Positions 17,530 to 25,423 of a stretch of DNA of 64,000 bases are shown here, piece after piece. The notes beneath the pieces are model-generated. The model saw only the letters and a program-made list of their open reading frames with translations. It was not told where the DNA came from and ran no database searches. The stretch covers positions 1-64,000 of the forward strand of contig NZ_JADEWR010000027.1 in assembly GCF_015207525.1 (NCBI RefSeq), in the 5' to 3' direction. Made by a program: the position numbers and the translations under genes. Within the stretch, counting starts at the first letter, position 1, and every line of letters starts with the position of its first letter. This DNA is from Nodosilinea sp. LEGE 06152 (GTDB lineage Bacteria; Cyanobacteriota; Cyanobacteriia; Phormidesmidales; Phormidesmidaceae).

Positions 17530-17925
17530 TTAAACTTCGCCGACGGCACCGCTGACGGCCTTAGCCGAGGGGGAAATGCGCTCGTTGATATATTCGTAAA
17601 CCTCACGAAAGCGAGGCATAGAGCGCAGTTCTAGGCGGCTGCCGTCTTTGAGGGTAACCACCATGTCACCCCAAAGGCCAATACCCCGGGGCACTGTGAC
17701 GATTTTACTGATTTCGTTGTAAATCAAATCGGTGCGATCGCGCCCCATCCAGCCGCCAGTCACCGAGATGCGTCGATTCGTGATGCGGTAGCGCAGCCAT
17801 AGGGCACGGGTAATTGCCCCAACCGTGAGGGGAAGGCAAATAATGGTGAAGCCCAGCAGCAGGTTGATGATTAAATCGCCGATGTGGGGGCCGCCCTCGT
17901 AGAATACATCCTCACGAATGCCCAT
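17530..17925 (-). CDS. PH-domain membrane protein of the yidC cluster
   Basis: 131 residues. One membrane segment (LIINLLLGFTIICLPLTVGAI) precedes a bacterial PH (bPH2) domain, RYRITNRRISVTGGWMGRDR and GDMVVTLKDGSRLELRSMP. The first 14 bases overlap the end of rnpA, indicating translational coupling. This small PH protein is a standard member of the cyanobacterial rnpA-yidC cluster; its function is unknown. Confidence 0.8.
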   Translation of the reverse strand: MGIREDVFYEGGPHIGDLIINLLLGFTIICLPLTVGAITRALWLRYRITNRRISVTGGWMGRDRTDLIYNEISKIVTVPRGIGLWGDMVVTLKDGSRLELRSMPRFREVYEYINERISPSAKAVSGAVGEV

Positions 17926-18280
17926 GAATTACCTCTAGCTTGGTGAACAACTGCTCTAATTCTCGCAAAAATTCACCATATTCGCACTGGGTAGCCTCGG
18001 GCTTGAGGTTGATCACGATCCAGAGGGAGGGGCTGAGCTGGGGCAGCAGGGTTCTGAGGGCCGCGCGCACCTGGCGCTTGAGACGGTTGCGCACCACCGC
18101 CCGCTTGTGCACCTTTTGACTGATGACAATACCGATGCAGGGGCCACCGCCAGTCTCGCTGGCAGCAGCAGGCAGCGACCAAACCCGCATGATCAAGTGG
18201 GCCGAAACGGCTTTTTTGCCCTGCCGATAGACCTGGGAGAACTGCCGCGATCGCCGCAGTCGATTGTGTTTGGGTAGCAT
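17912..18280 (-). CDS. rnpA: Ribonuclease P protein component
   Basis: 122 residues. It starts MLPKHNRLRRSRQFSQVYRQ and carries the RNase P signature VVRNRLKRQVRAALRTL. It assists the RnpB RNA in 5' maturation of tRNAs. It lies downstream of rpmH with a hairpin in between and overlaps the PH gene. Confidence 0.95.
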   Translation of the reverse strand: MLPKHNRLRRSRQFSQVYRQGKKAVSAHLIMRVWSLPAAASETGGGPCIGIVISQKVHKRAVVRNRLKRQVRAALRTLLPQLSPSLWIVINLKPEATQCEYGEFLRELEQLFTKLEVIHGHS

Positions 18281-18301
18281 TTATTGCCCTGCCTACAGCA
18301 A

Positions 18302-18329
18302 TAGCCCTGGAGCTTGAGCCCCAGGGCTA
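18302..18329 (-). promoter_or_regulatory. Hairpin between rpmH and rnpA
   Basis: The arms tagccctgg and ccagggcta form a perfect 9-bp stem around 10 nt, in the 89-base rpmH-rnpA gap. No T run follows on the minus strand, so a processing or attenuation role fits better than a full terminator. Confidence 0.5.
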
Positions 18330-18369
18330 AGAATGCCTACATCGATGGTCTACACCAACCCGCTTTGGG

Positions 18370-18507
18370 CTAAACGGCGAGCTTAGCCCGCCCCTTACGG
18401 CGACGAGCCTTGATCACATTTTGGCCGGTGTGGGAGCGCATACGAGCGCGAAACCCGGAAGTTCGCTTTTGCTTGCGGTTGGTGCCCTCTAGGGTGCGCT
18501 TACTCAT
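18370..18507 (-). CDS. rpmH: 50S ribosomal protein L34
   Basis: 45 residues, beginning MSKRTLEGTNRKQKRTSGFR and ending RRKGRAKLAV. The RMRSHTGQNVIKARR core is diagnostic of cyanobacterial L34. First gene of the rpmH-rnpA-PH-yidC-jag cluster. Confidence 0.97.
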   Translation of the reverse strand: MSKRTLEGTNRKQKRTSGFRARMRSHTGQNVIKARRRKGRAKLAV

Positions 18508-18564
18508 GGCGTTGCCTGTTGCTGGTAAAAAGTCACAGTCTACAATAATAGCACTAGCTGGCGA

Positions 18565-19143
18565 CTAGCGAGTGCGCTGATTGTTGTCGGTAGCAATTTC
18601 CAGAGGCCAGGTGCCGGTGTACTGGTTAATCACATCGCCCTGGTACATCATGCGCAGGTTGAAGTAGTGGTAGCCGTAGCGACGGGGGTTGCGCACGTCG
18701 GAGAGTACCACCACCAGGCTAGTGTTGGCCGGGATAGGCTCTTCGGGGATAATTTCAATCCGGTTTTCATCTGGGTAAAGATCGACCACCTTCAGCGGAA
18801 TGGCCTCTCCGCCGCGCCAGTCGCCGCTGCGAAGTTCAATTTTATCGGGATTGATGCGGCCGCCAATTTCATTAAAGGTGTCGGGGTAGTCAATTTCGAG
18901 GGAAATAACATCGCGGGGCAGCTTGGTCCGCATGATGTTGAGGTAGTAGCGGGCGTTGGTGCTGTACGGGGTGTTGAAATCAATCAGGTAGCCGAGGCGG
19001 TACTCGGGTTCAACGCCACCAAAGATAGTCAGCCCAGTTTGGGCCTGGGTGGGCTGGGGTAGAGCCGTGCTGAGACCCACGGCAGCAGCCACGGCGGCTA
19101 GCCCTAGGGCGGCAAATTTCAGCGATTGCTTTAGGGATGTCAT
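18565..19143 (-). CDS. DUF2808 secreted protein
   Basis: 192 residues from the ATG at 19143, which has a good GGAGG 10 bases upstream; a longer in-frame start exists but lacks this. A signal peptide (FAALGLAAVAAAVGLSTALPQPTQAQ) precedes the DUF2808 domain (ARYYLNIMRTKLPRDVISLEI, DENRIEIIPEEPIPANTSLVV). This family of exported beta-rich proteins is nearly restricted to cyanobacteria. Role unknown. Confidence 0.85.
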   Translation of the reverse strand: MTSLKQSLKFAALGLAAVAAAVGLSTALPQPTQAQTGLTIFGGVEPEYRLGYLIDFNTPYSTNARYYLNIMRTKLPRDVISLEIDYPDTFNEIGGRINPDKIELRSGDWRGGEAIPLKVVDLYPDENRIEIIPEEPIPANTSLVVVLSDVRNPRRYGYHYFNLRMMYQGDVINQYTGTWPLEIATDNNQRTR

Positions 19144-19367
19144 GGTGTACCTCCAATGAAAACTATCTGGCCGGGTAGCTTGGGGTAACCAATCTAGGCC
19201 ACCCACTACGATACTCCCGGCGACCCAGCGTAGCACTGTGATCTGTGCCAGTGGTGCAACCGGGTTGTCCGATACGGTTGGCGATCGCGCCGCTAGTAGC
19301 GGCTTGGGGGATCATTCGTCGCTGCCGGCTTGATCCTACCACTTGGCCTTTTCTAACCTGACGAGAG

Positions 19368-22300
19368 CTACTCACCATCGTCGTCGATGATGGCGTTGCG
19401 ATCGAGCAGCAGCAGGTTGCGCAGCTGGTCAGTGTCGAACTCGGTCAGCCAGCCTTCGCCCGCGCTGACCACCTGTTCGGAGAGGGCCTTTTTGCCCTCA
19501 ATCATCTCGTGGATGCGCTCCTCCAGGGTGCCGGTGGTGACAAACTTGTGCACCTGCACGTTGCGGGTCTGGCCGATGCGAAAGGCGCGGTCAGTAGCCT
19601 GGTTTTCGATCGCCGGGTTCCACCAGCGATCGTAGTGGAAGACGTGGTTGGCGCGGGTGAGGTTGAGGCCCACGCCCCCTGCCTTCAGCGACAGAATGAA
19701 CAGACGCGGCGCAGCGGGGTCATTCTGAAAGCGATCGACCATGGCCTCGCGCTGGTTTTTGGTGGTGCTGCCGTAGAGAAACAGCGCCTCTTGCCCCAGG
19801 TACGACCTTAGGTGCCGCTGGAGCAGTTTGCCCCACTCGGCGAACTGGGTAAAAATCAGAGCGCGATCGTCTTCGGCAATTACCTCCTCCAGCATTTCGT
19901 CGAGCCGCTGCAGCTTGCCCGATCGCCCCTTCAGCCCCAGGCTGGGCTCCTGCAAAAACTGGGCCGGGTGGTTGCAGATCTGCTTTAGCTTAGTTAGCAG
20001 GGCGAGAATTTGGCCCTTGCGCTGCACCCCGGTGGCCTCATCAAGGGTTTCGAGCGCCCGATCGACGGTCTGCTGGTAGAGATTGGCCTGCTCCGCCGAA
20101 AGGCCGCAGTACACGCTCATTTCCTGCTTCTCGGGCAGGTCTTGAATGATGCTGCGATCGGTTTTGAGCCGCCGGAGAATGAATGGCTGCACCAGCCCCT
20201 TGAGCGCCCGCAGCGAGGCCGTGTCGCCATAGCGCTCGATGGGGGTGGCAAAGCGGCGCTGAAAGAAATTCTTTGGCCCCAGGTAGCCGGGGTTGAGAAA
20301 ATCCATGATTGACCACAGCTCGCCGAGGCGGTTTTCCACTGGAGTGCCGGTGAGAGCAACGCGAAACTGGGCCTCAATCTGGCGGGCCGCTCTCGACTGT
20401 TTGGCGTCGGAGTTTTTGATGTTCTGAGCTTCGTCAAGCACCAGGCATTGCCAGTTCACCGACTGCAAAGGTTTAAGATCGCGGTAGATCAGGGCGTAGC
20501 TGGTGATCACCAGCTGTTTATCCTGCACGGCTTTGGCCAGAGCGCTGCCGCGAGGCCTGCGATCGCCGTGGTGCACCAGGGTTTTAAGCTTAGGCGCAAA
20601 CCGCTTGACTTCCTTCTCCCAGTTGCCCAACACGGAGGTGGGGCAGACTAGCAGCACCGGAGACTCCAGCCAGCCGTGGTCTTGCAGGTGGAGCAAAAAA
20701 GCAATCAGCTGAATCGTTTTGCCCAGGCCCATATCGTCGGCTAGGCAGGCCCCCAGGCCCCACTGTTCTAAAAAGGCCAGCCACGAGACCCCGCGCGCCT
20801 GGTAGGGTCGCAGAGTCCCTTTAAAGCCGCTGGGGGCCTCAATTTCCTCTAGGGTTTGGTTGCCTGTCGTCAGGGTTTCGATCAGGGTTTGCAGCGCTCC
20901 GGTGGCCTCAAAGCTGACCACCGGCAGCTTGTCGATCAGCTGGGTGTCGCCCGTGCTGATCCGCAGAGCGTCTTCCACTGAGAGGGGGGTAGCGGTTTTT
21001 TGACCCGCCAAAAACTGTCGGGCCGCCTTCACATCCTGGGGCTTGAGTTCGACCCAGCGGCCGTTGATTTCGACCAGCGGCGAGCCCTGGTTGATCAACT
21101 GCTCAAACTCAGCGGCGGAAAGGGTTTCCCCCGCGATCGATAGCTCCCAGCGAAAGTTGAGCAGACTCTTGAGGCCGAGGCGCTGCCGTTGGTTCTGGGG
21201 TGGCACTTCAGCCTGCACCTTGAGGCCCAGCCGCCCGCTGCCACTCTCAGCGGTTTGAGCTAGGCCGGGGGGCAGCTCGACCTCAACGCCGTTGTCTTGC
21301 AGCTGCCAGGCCGAGGCCTTGATGAATTGGTAGGCTTGGATGGGGTCGAGGTCGCAGTGGGTGGGGTGCTGCTGGCGCAGGCTCTCGCGGATTGGGTCGT
21401 AGAGTCGTGCGGCGCGACCCAGGGCACCCAGCAGGGTTTCTTGCGGAGCTTTGAGAATGGCCTCCTGGTGGTGTAGCTCGGCCACCGGATGCTGCCAGAT
21501 CAGGTCGGCCCCCAGCCGCCAGTCGGGATTGGCCGCCGATTGAAGCTGGTAGCTCAATTGCCAGGGCTGGTCGAGATCCGGAGGGGGCTGCAGCACCAGC
21601 CGCAGGCGAAACTGGCGGGACGGGTCTTCGGCCAGGGTTTGCAGCGGCGTGGTCCAGGTAGTCAGCGCTTCCTGGAGGCGGGCGGCACTGGCGACGCTGG
21701 CGTCTAAAGTACCTACCGGCTGGCTGAGAGCCTGAAGCCAGGGCTGCAGCGGCAGTTCCTTGCCCAGGTTGGCCAGGCCGTTGGCGGGTTGCGCCTGGGC
21801 TACCTGGCGCACCTGATCGTCAATTAAAGCGGTCAAAAACTGCAGCAGCAGCGGTTGGGGGTCGAGCAGGGGAAACCCGCAGGCCAGCGGTAGCGATCCC
21901 TTAGGGACGGCGGGCAAATGGGTCCGACAGGCTGGCGGCATGGCCAGGGCAAAGTGGCGCAGACGCTCCTGGTCAGGGGCGCTGTCGAGCAGGGGGTGCC
22001 AGCCTGCCGCCAGGGTTTGGCTGGTGAGTTCTAGAGCGGGTAAAAACTTGCCTCGGGCCAGCAAATTCAGACCCCAGCGGGCAATGTGGCCCCAGTAGCG
22101 CAGGTCGGCCCCAATATCGCCGGGGCCAGTGGGGGTGTGCTGCCCCAGGGGCAGGGCCAGCAAAATGGGCAAAAAATCGGCCATGCCTAAATGCCAACCC
22201 TGCAACCGCCAGGGATGCAGCACGGTTTCGGCGTCGGGTTCAGACTCTGCCTGAGCATCTAGCTTGGCCGAATGCACAGGCGCTAGCGCGGTGGCTAGCA

Positions 22301-22658
22301 GGCGAGCCGGTAGCGGCAGGGTAATCTCACCCCAGACCGGGCCAGCGGCCCCGCGAGCTGATTTTGCAGCGCGCGATCGCCGACTTCCCCCGGCTGCCTT
22401 GGTTGCACTCTTACCTGCAGCGATCGCGGCCTCAGTCAGCACCGCTGGAAACATATCCCCCGCTGAGCTAGCCCGTCCCGCCAGCTGTTTTTGCATGCCG
22501 GCTAGCACCTGAGCCAAATCGGCCTGCCCCAGGGCGTAGGGGTGGAGATGCAGCCCCTCCCACGGGGCTAACCCCTCCGCTGGCAGCGGTTGCCAGGCCT
22601 CAGCCCAGAGAAAAAACTGCTGCGCCTGAGGAACCCAACTGACGTGTAGTATTGCCAT
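19368..22658 (-). CDS. SNF2-family DEAD/DEAH helicase
   Basis: 1096 residues. A long N-terminal SNF2-associated region (1-600) precedes the ATPase core. Walker A/motif I is LADDMGLGKTIQLIAFLL, motif II is CLVLDEAQNIKN (DEAQ), motif III is ALTGTPVENRL, and the C-terminal helicase lobe includes LKAGGVGLNLTRA and ATDRAFRIGQTR. Members act on DNA or protein-DNA complexes; the specific job of this common cyanobacterial form is not known. Monocistronic. Confidence 0.92.
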   Translation of the reverse strand: MAILHVSWVPQAQQFFLWAEAWQPLPAEGLAPWEGLHLHPYALGQADLAQVLAGMQKQLAGRASSAGDMFPAVLTEAAIAAGKSATKAAGGSRRSRAAKSARGAAGPVWGEITLPLPARLLATALAPVHSAKLDAQAESEPDAETVLHPWRLQGWHLGMADFLPILLALPLGQHTPTGPGDIGADLRYWGHIARWGLNLLARGKFLPALELTSQTLAAGWHPLLDSAPDQERLRHFALAMPPACRTHLPAVPKGSLPLACGFPLLDPQPLLLQFLTALIDDQVRQVAQAQPANGLANLGKELPLQPWLQALSQPVGTLDASVASAARLQEALTTWTTPLQTLAEDPSRQFRLRLVLQPPPDLDQPWQLSYQLQSAANPDWRLGADLIWQHPVAELHHQEAILKAPQETLLGALGRAARLYDPIRESLRQQHPTHCDLDPIQAYQFIKASAWQLQDNGVEVELPPGLAQTAESGSGRLGLKVQAEVPPQNQRQRLGLKSLLNFRWELSIAGETLSAAEFEQLINQGSPLVEINGRWVELKPQDVKAARQFLAGQKTATPLSVEDALRISTGDTQLIDKLPVVSFEATGALQTLIETLTTGNQTLEEIEAPSGFKGTLRPYQARGVSWLAFLEQWGLGACLADDMGLGKTIQLIAFLLHLQDHGWLESPVLLVCPTSVLGNWEKEVKRFAPKLKTLVHHGDRRPRGSALAKAVQDKQLVITSYALIYRDLKPLQSVNWQCLVLDEAQNIKNSDAKQSRAARQIEAQFRVALTGTPVENRLGELWSIMDFLNPGYLGPKNFFQRRFATPIERYGDTASLRALKGLVQPFILRRLKTDRSIIQDLPEKQEMSVYCGLSAEQANLYQQTVDRALETLDEATGVQRKGQILALLTKLKQICNHPAQFLQEPSLGLKGRSGKLQRLDEMLEEVIAEDDRALIFTQFAEWGKLLQRHLRSYLGQEALFLYGSTTKNQREAMVDRFQNDPAAPRLFILSLKAGGVGLNLTRANHVFHYDRWWNPAIENQATDRAFRIGQTRNVQVHKFVTTGTLEERIHEMIEGKKALSEQVVSAGEGWLTEFDTDQLRNLLLLDRNAIIDDDGE

Positions 22659-22876
22659 TGCCCTATATCTACGACTCGCTCAAAGGATTGGGTGCGCTGG
22701 GAGCAGGTATAGGGCCTTGTCACACCTGGACCTCGGGTAAAACTTCAGGCATGCCCCAGTGGGTAAACCCTTACCCGAAGCCCCAACCCCGGTTACTCCT
22801 GGTGTGCAGAAAACCTGCTTAATGTGCCTATCTTACTCCCTTAGGAAGGCTCTAGCAGGGGATTTGCCCTAAAGCC

Positions 22877-23665
22877 TTACGCGTACTCTATGGTAACGGG
22901 GGTATGGTCGCTGGGTTTTTCCCAGCGGCGGGGTTCGAGGTCGATGGTGCAGCTGAGGGCGCGATCGCCGAGGGCCTCTGATAGGTAGTGGTGGTCAATG
23001 CGCCAGCCCATATTGCGTTGAAAGGCGGCGGTGCGGTAGTCCCACCAGCTGAAGTGCCCACCCTCATCGTTAAACAGGCGAAAGCCGTCCCTGAGTCCGA
23101 CAGACAGTACTGTCCGCAACGCCTCCCGCTCCGTTGGGGAAGACATAATGTGTTTCTCTTTGCCCTCAGGGTTATAGATGTCTTTGTCTTCTAGGGCAAT
23201 GTTGAAGTCGCCGCAGACGTTGAGGTTGGGATACTCCGCCAGCAGTGCCGTTAGATACTCCCTAAGGCAGGCCAGCCAGCGCAGCTTGTACGCGTACTTC
23301 TCGCTGCCGATGGCGCTGCCGTTGGGCACGTAGAGATTCACAATATAGATGTCGCCCCACAGCCCGGCAATCACCCGCTTTTGGTCGTCTAGATCGCCAA
23401 CGCGATCTTCTCCCAGCACCGCAGCAAAACCGTACTGCACCTCCTCTAGGGGCTGCCGACTGAGCAACGCCACCCCGTTGTAAGACTTTTGCCCGTGGAT
23501 GTAAGCGGTGTAGCCCAGCTCCGCAAAGGCCGCAGCAGGAAAGGACTCATCTACCACCTTGGTCTCTTGCAGACACAGCACGTCCACGGGGTTGGTTTGT
23601 AGCCACTGAGTCGCGTGGTCGAGGCGTGATCGAATGGAGTTGACGTTCCAGGTAGCGATTTTCAT
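22877..23665 (-). CDS. xthA: Exodeoxyribonuclease III
   Basis: 262 residues with the start MKIATWNVNSIRSRL, LCLQETK (metal-ligand Glu), NVCGDFNIA and the C-terminal SDHTPVTIEYA (catalytic Asp-His). AP endonuclease/3'-5' exonuclease of base-excision repair. Length and motifs are complete. Confidence 0.95.
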   Translation of the reverse strand: MKIATWNVNSIRSRLDHATQWLQTNPVDVLCLQETKVVDESFPAAAFAELGYTAYIHGQKSYNGVALLSRQPLEEVQYGFAAVLGEDRVGDLDDQKRVIAGLWGDIYIVNLYVPNGSAIGSEKYAYKLRWLACLREYLTALLAEYPNLNVCGDFNIALEDKDIYNPEGKEKHIMSSPTEREALRTVLSVGLRDGFRLFNDEGGHFSWWDYRTAAFQRNMGWRIDHHYLSEALGDRALSCTIDLEPRRWEKPSDHTPVTIEYA

Positions 23666-23719
23666 CGGCGGCGGCGAAGGCAGTCACAATGGTTTAGCTT
23701 AAAGAGTGTACCGCCTCTG

Positions 23720-23757
23720 CGTTTCCGCAGGGTGGCCAACAGCCAATTGCTCTCCCA
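23720..23757. repeat. Double-hairpin repeat, copy 1
   Basis: Two adjacent hairpins, ctgcg/cgcag and tggc/gcca, followed by caattgc. The same architecture recurs at 24087-24125 (ctgcg/cgcag, tggcc/ggcca, caatcgc), so it is a dispersed palindromic element. Confidence 0.5.
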
Positions 23758-24032
23758 TGTCAGATCAACCCCCGGAAGGCAAAGCCTTAGTCAAAGAAGT
23801 CTGTCGCCGCATTCGCCTCGCCCGCAGCTACTGGGATGCCCACAACAACGCCGCCTGTCGGGGTGAGCGAGAAAAAGCGCTGGCCCTTTACAACACCCTA
23901 ACGAAAGAGCAAAAAGACCAAATCCCCCAAACCCTGCGGGTGTGGCTGCGCTACCGCAGCGAAAAGTATTTTGGTGCCCATCAAACGCCACCGGGAAATA
24001 AGGGGCGATCGGCCAAAGGGCGAAAGCGATAG
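23757..24032 (+). CDS. Conserved hypothetical small basic protein
   Basis: 91 residues from the ATG at 23757: MSDQPPEGKALVKEVCRRIR, then a helical body (EKALALYNTLTKEQKDQIPQ) and a Lys/Arg-rich tail (GRSAKGRKR). The in-frame upstream extension crosses a palindromic repeat and is unlikely to be translated. Divergent from xthA. I recognise no domain. Confidence 0.6.
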   Translation: MSDQPPEGKALVKEVCRRIRLARSYWDAHNNAACRGEREKALALYNTLTKEQKDQIPQTLRVWLRYRSEKYFGAHQTPPGNKGRSAKGRKR

Positions 24033-24070
24033 GAGACGGTCGGTTTTTGGTAAGATACTGGCAGTTCTTA

Positions 24071-24125
24071 GGAGGATTAGCTAGTTAGTAGAGCCCTGCG
24101 TTCTCGCAGGTGGCCGAAGGCCAAT
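24071..24125 (+). repeat. tRNA-like relic plus double-hairpin repeat, copy 2
   Basis: The segment ggattagctagttagtagag is a degraded copy of the 5' half of the tRNA-Ala that follows (ggaattagctcagttggtag). It then runs into ctgcg-ttct-cgcag where the anticodon arm would be. The D-arm has lost a base and no T-arm follows, so it cannot be a functional tRNA. Confidence 0.5.
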
Positions 24126-24157
24126 CGCACCGCAACGGTGCATCGCATACAAAGTAA

Positions 24158-24230
24158 GGGGAATTAGCTCAGTTGGTAGAGCGCTGCGATCGCACCGCAG
24201 AGGTCAGGAGTTCGAATCTCCTATTCTCCA
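24158..24230 (+). tRNA. tRNA-Ala(CGC)
   Basis: A 73-nt cloverleaf. The acceptor stem GGGGAAT pairs with ATTCTCC (one G-T pair). The D-arm is GCTCAGTTGGTAGAGC, the anticodon stem CTGCG/CGCAG with loop ATCGCAC (anticodon CGC), and the T-arm AGGAGTTCGAATCTCCT. CCA is not encoded in the usual place. The anticodon loop contains most of a HIP1 octamer. Confidence 0.95.
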
Positions 24231-24434
24231 TTCCCAAAAACACCTCAAACCACCACACAGCAGGGATTGTAGCCTTTGTTGCTGTTGTTATACTTTGGCC
24301 ATTTTTGGATCGATTTAGGCGTTTTTAGGGGAAGGAGATGGTGCGCCGTTCGCCCTCAATGGTGAGCACAGTATCGCCGTGGGCCTCAACCAGACTGGCC
24401 CCAGCGCTCACTGACTGGTATATGCACCAATGCC

Positions 24435-25175
24435 TCAGCCTATAAGGGCCAGCACGGCATGAACCGTCAGGTGGGCGATCATGGCGGTCTCTAGCCCGTA
24501 GCGCCAGAATAAATACCCCGCAACCACTGCAACCAAAGAATTTTGGATCAGCAAGAACCCCAAGAGAGGTGGGGTTAACGGCAGTCCTAGGGCGATCGCA
24601 TAGGGTAAGTGGGCCATAGCAAACATCAGGGAGGAGACGGCAATGGCGACGACCACCCATCGGGTCTGAGGTTTACCCTGGCGCTGCTGCCCCAATCGCC
24701 AGCCCAGCCAGACCAGCAGCGTCATCAGTCCCCAGCGGATCAGAATTTCTTCGGTGATACCGCCGTAGAGAAATCGCACTAGCAGCGGGGTGGGCTCAGC
24801 CGCCCCATAGGCTGGTGGCAGCAGCGGGCGAGACAGCAGGGCGATCGCCGTCAGTAGTCCGCCGCTGATTAACCCACCCACCACACCGGGCAACAGTTGA
24901 GGAACCATGGCTTGCCGCCACGATCGCCCATCGGCCAGCGCCTCTGCCCCCGGTGCCATTAGCCCTAGCTGGTGAGCTAGGAGCACACCTGTCAGCACCG
25001 CTACCGACACCAAAATCGTGGGCTGCACCAGCATCAGTAGCCTGACCACGGCGGCAGGTGGGGCGCCCTCTGGGAGCAAGGGTAAGGGCAGCAACACCAG
25101 AGTCATCACCCCAGCCATGCCCGCCAACCACAGCAGCCCAAACAGTCGCAGCCGAGTGTTTTTATGCTTAACCAT
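24435..25175 (-). CDS. CPBP-family intramembrane protease
   Basis: 246 residues with about seven membrane helices. The CPBP (Abi/CAAX) motifs are present: GGITEEILIRWGLM (EExxxR), LMFAMAHLPYA (FxxxH) and AHLTVHAVLAL (H). Family members cleave prenylated or membrane proteins; many bacterial members are linked to bacteriocin immunity or stress. It borders the laterally acquired block and a second, broken CPBP gene lies at 27.4-27.7 kb. Confidence 0.85.
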   Translation of the reverse strand: MVKHKNTRLRLFGLLWLAGMAGVMTLVLLPLPLLPEGAPPAAVVRLLMLVQPTILVSVAVLTGVLLAHQLGLMAPGAEALADGRSWRQAMVPQLLPGVVGGLISGGLLTAIALLSRPLLPPAYGAAEPTPLLVRFLYGGITEEILIRWGLMTLLVWLGWRLGQQRQGKPQTRWVVVAIAVSSLMFAMAHLPYAIALGLPLTPPLLGFLLIQNSLVAVVAGYLFWRYGLETAMIAHLTVHAVLALIG

Positions 25176-25230
25176 GACTCTGTCCTCAACGTCATTCTAG
25201 AATTGTTATCAAGCGTCCGCGAACTTATCG

Positions 25231-25375
25231 TCATAGGGTGCAGGTCGTCCCTTCGTCGGGCAGATTGATATTGATTAGGTAGTCGTCGATGCAGGCGTTT
25301 CCGGCGACGAAGACCACACCGTGCTGTTTGCCCTCGACGGTGAGCAAGCAAACATGGTTTTCCTCCTCGTGGAAC
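25231..25375 (-). pseudogene. C-terminal scrap of a secreted alpha/beta hydrolase
   Basis: The frame with GKQHGVVFVAGNACIDDYL and LPDEGTTCTL before the stop at 25231 resembles the cysteine-containing C terminus of TAP-like alpha/beta hydrolases, best known from Actinobacteria and Chloroflexi. The catalytic part is absent. It is adjacent to the CocE gene and probably came in with it. Confidence 0.5.
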
Positions 25376-25423
25376 TATTGGCGCTAGGTCGTGCGTACTG
25401 CACAACCCAGCATAGGATGTGGG

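Noticed and set aside
24325..24430. Short tail EAHGDTVLTIEGERRTISFP ending at 24325 on the minus strand
   Set aside because: Could be the end of a lost gene next to the CPBP protease, but I recognise no family and no upstream continuation, so it is not annotated.
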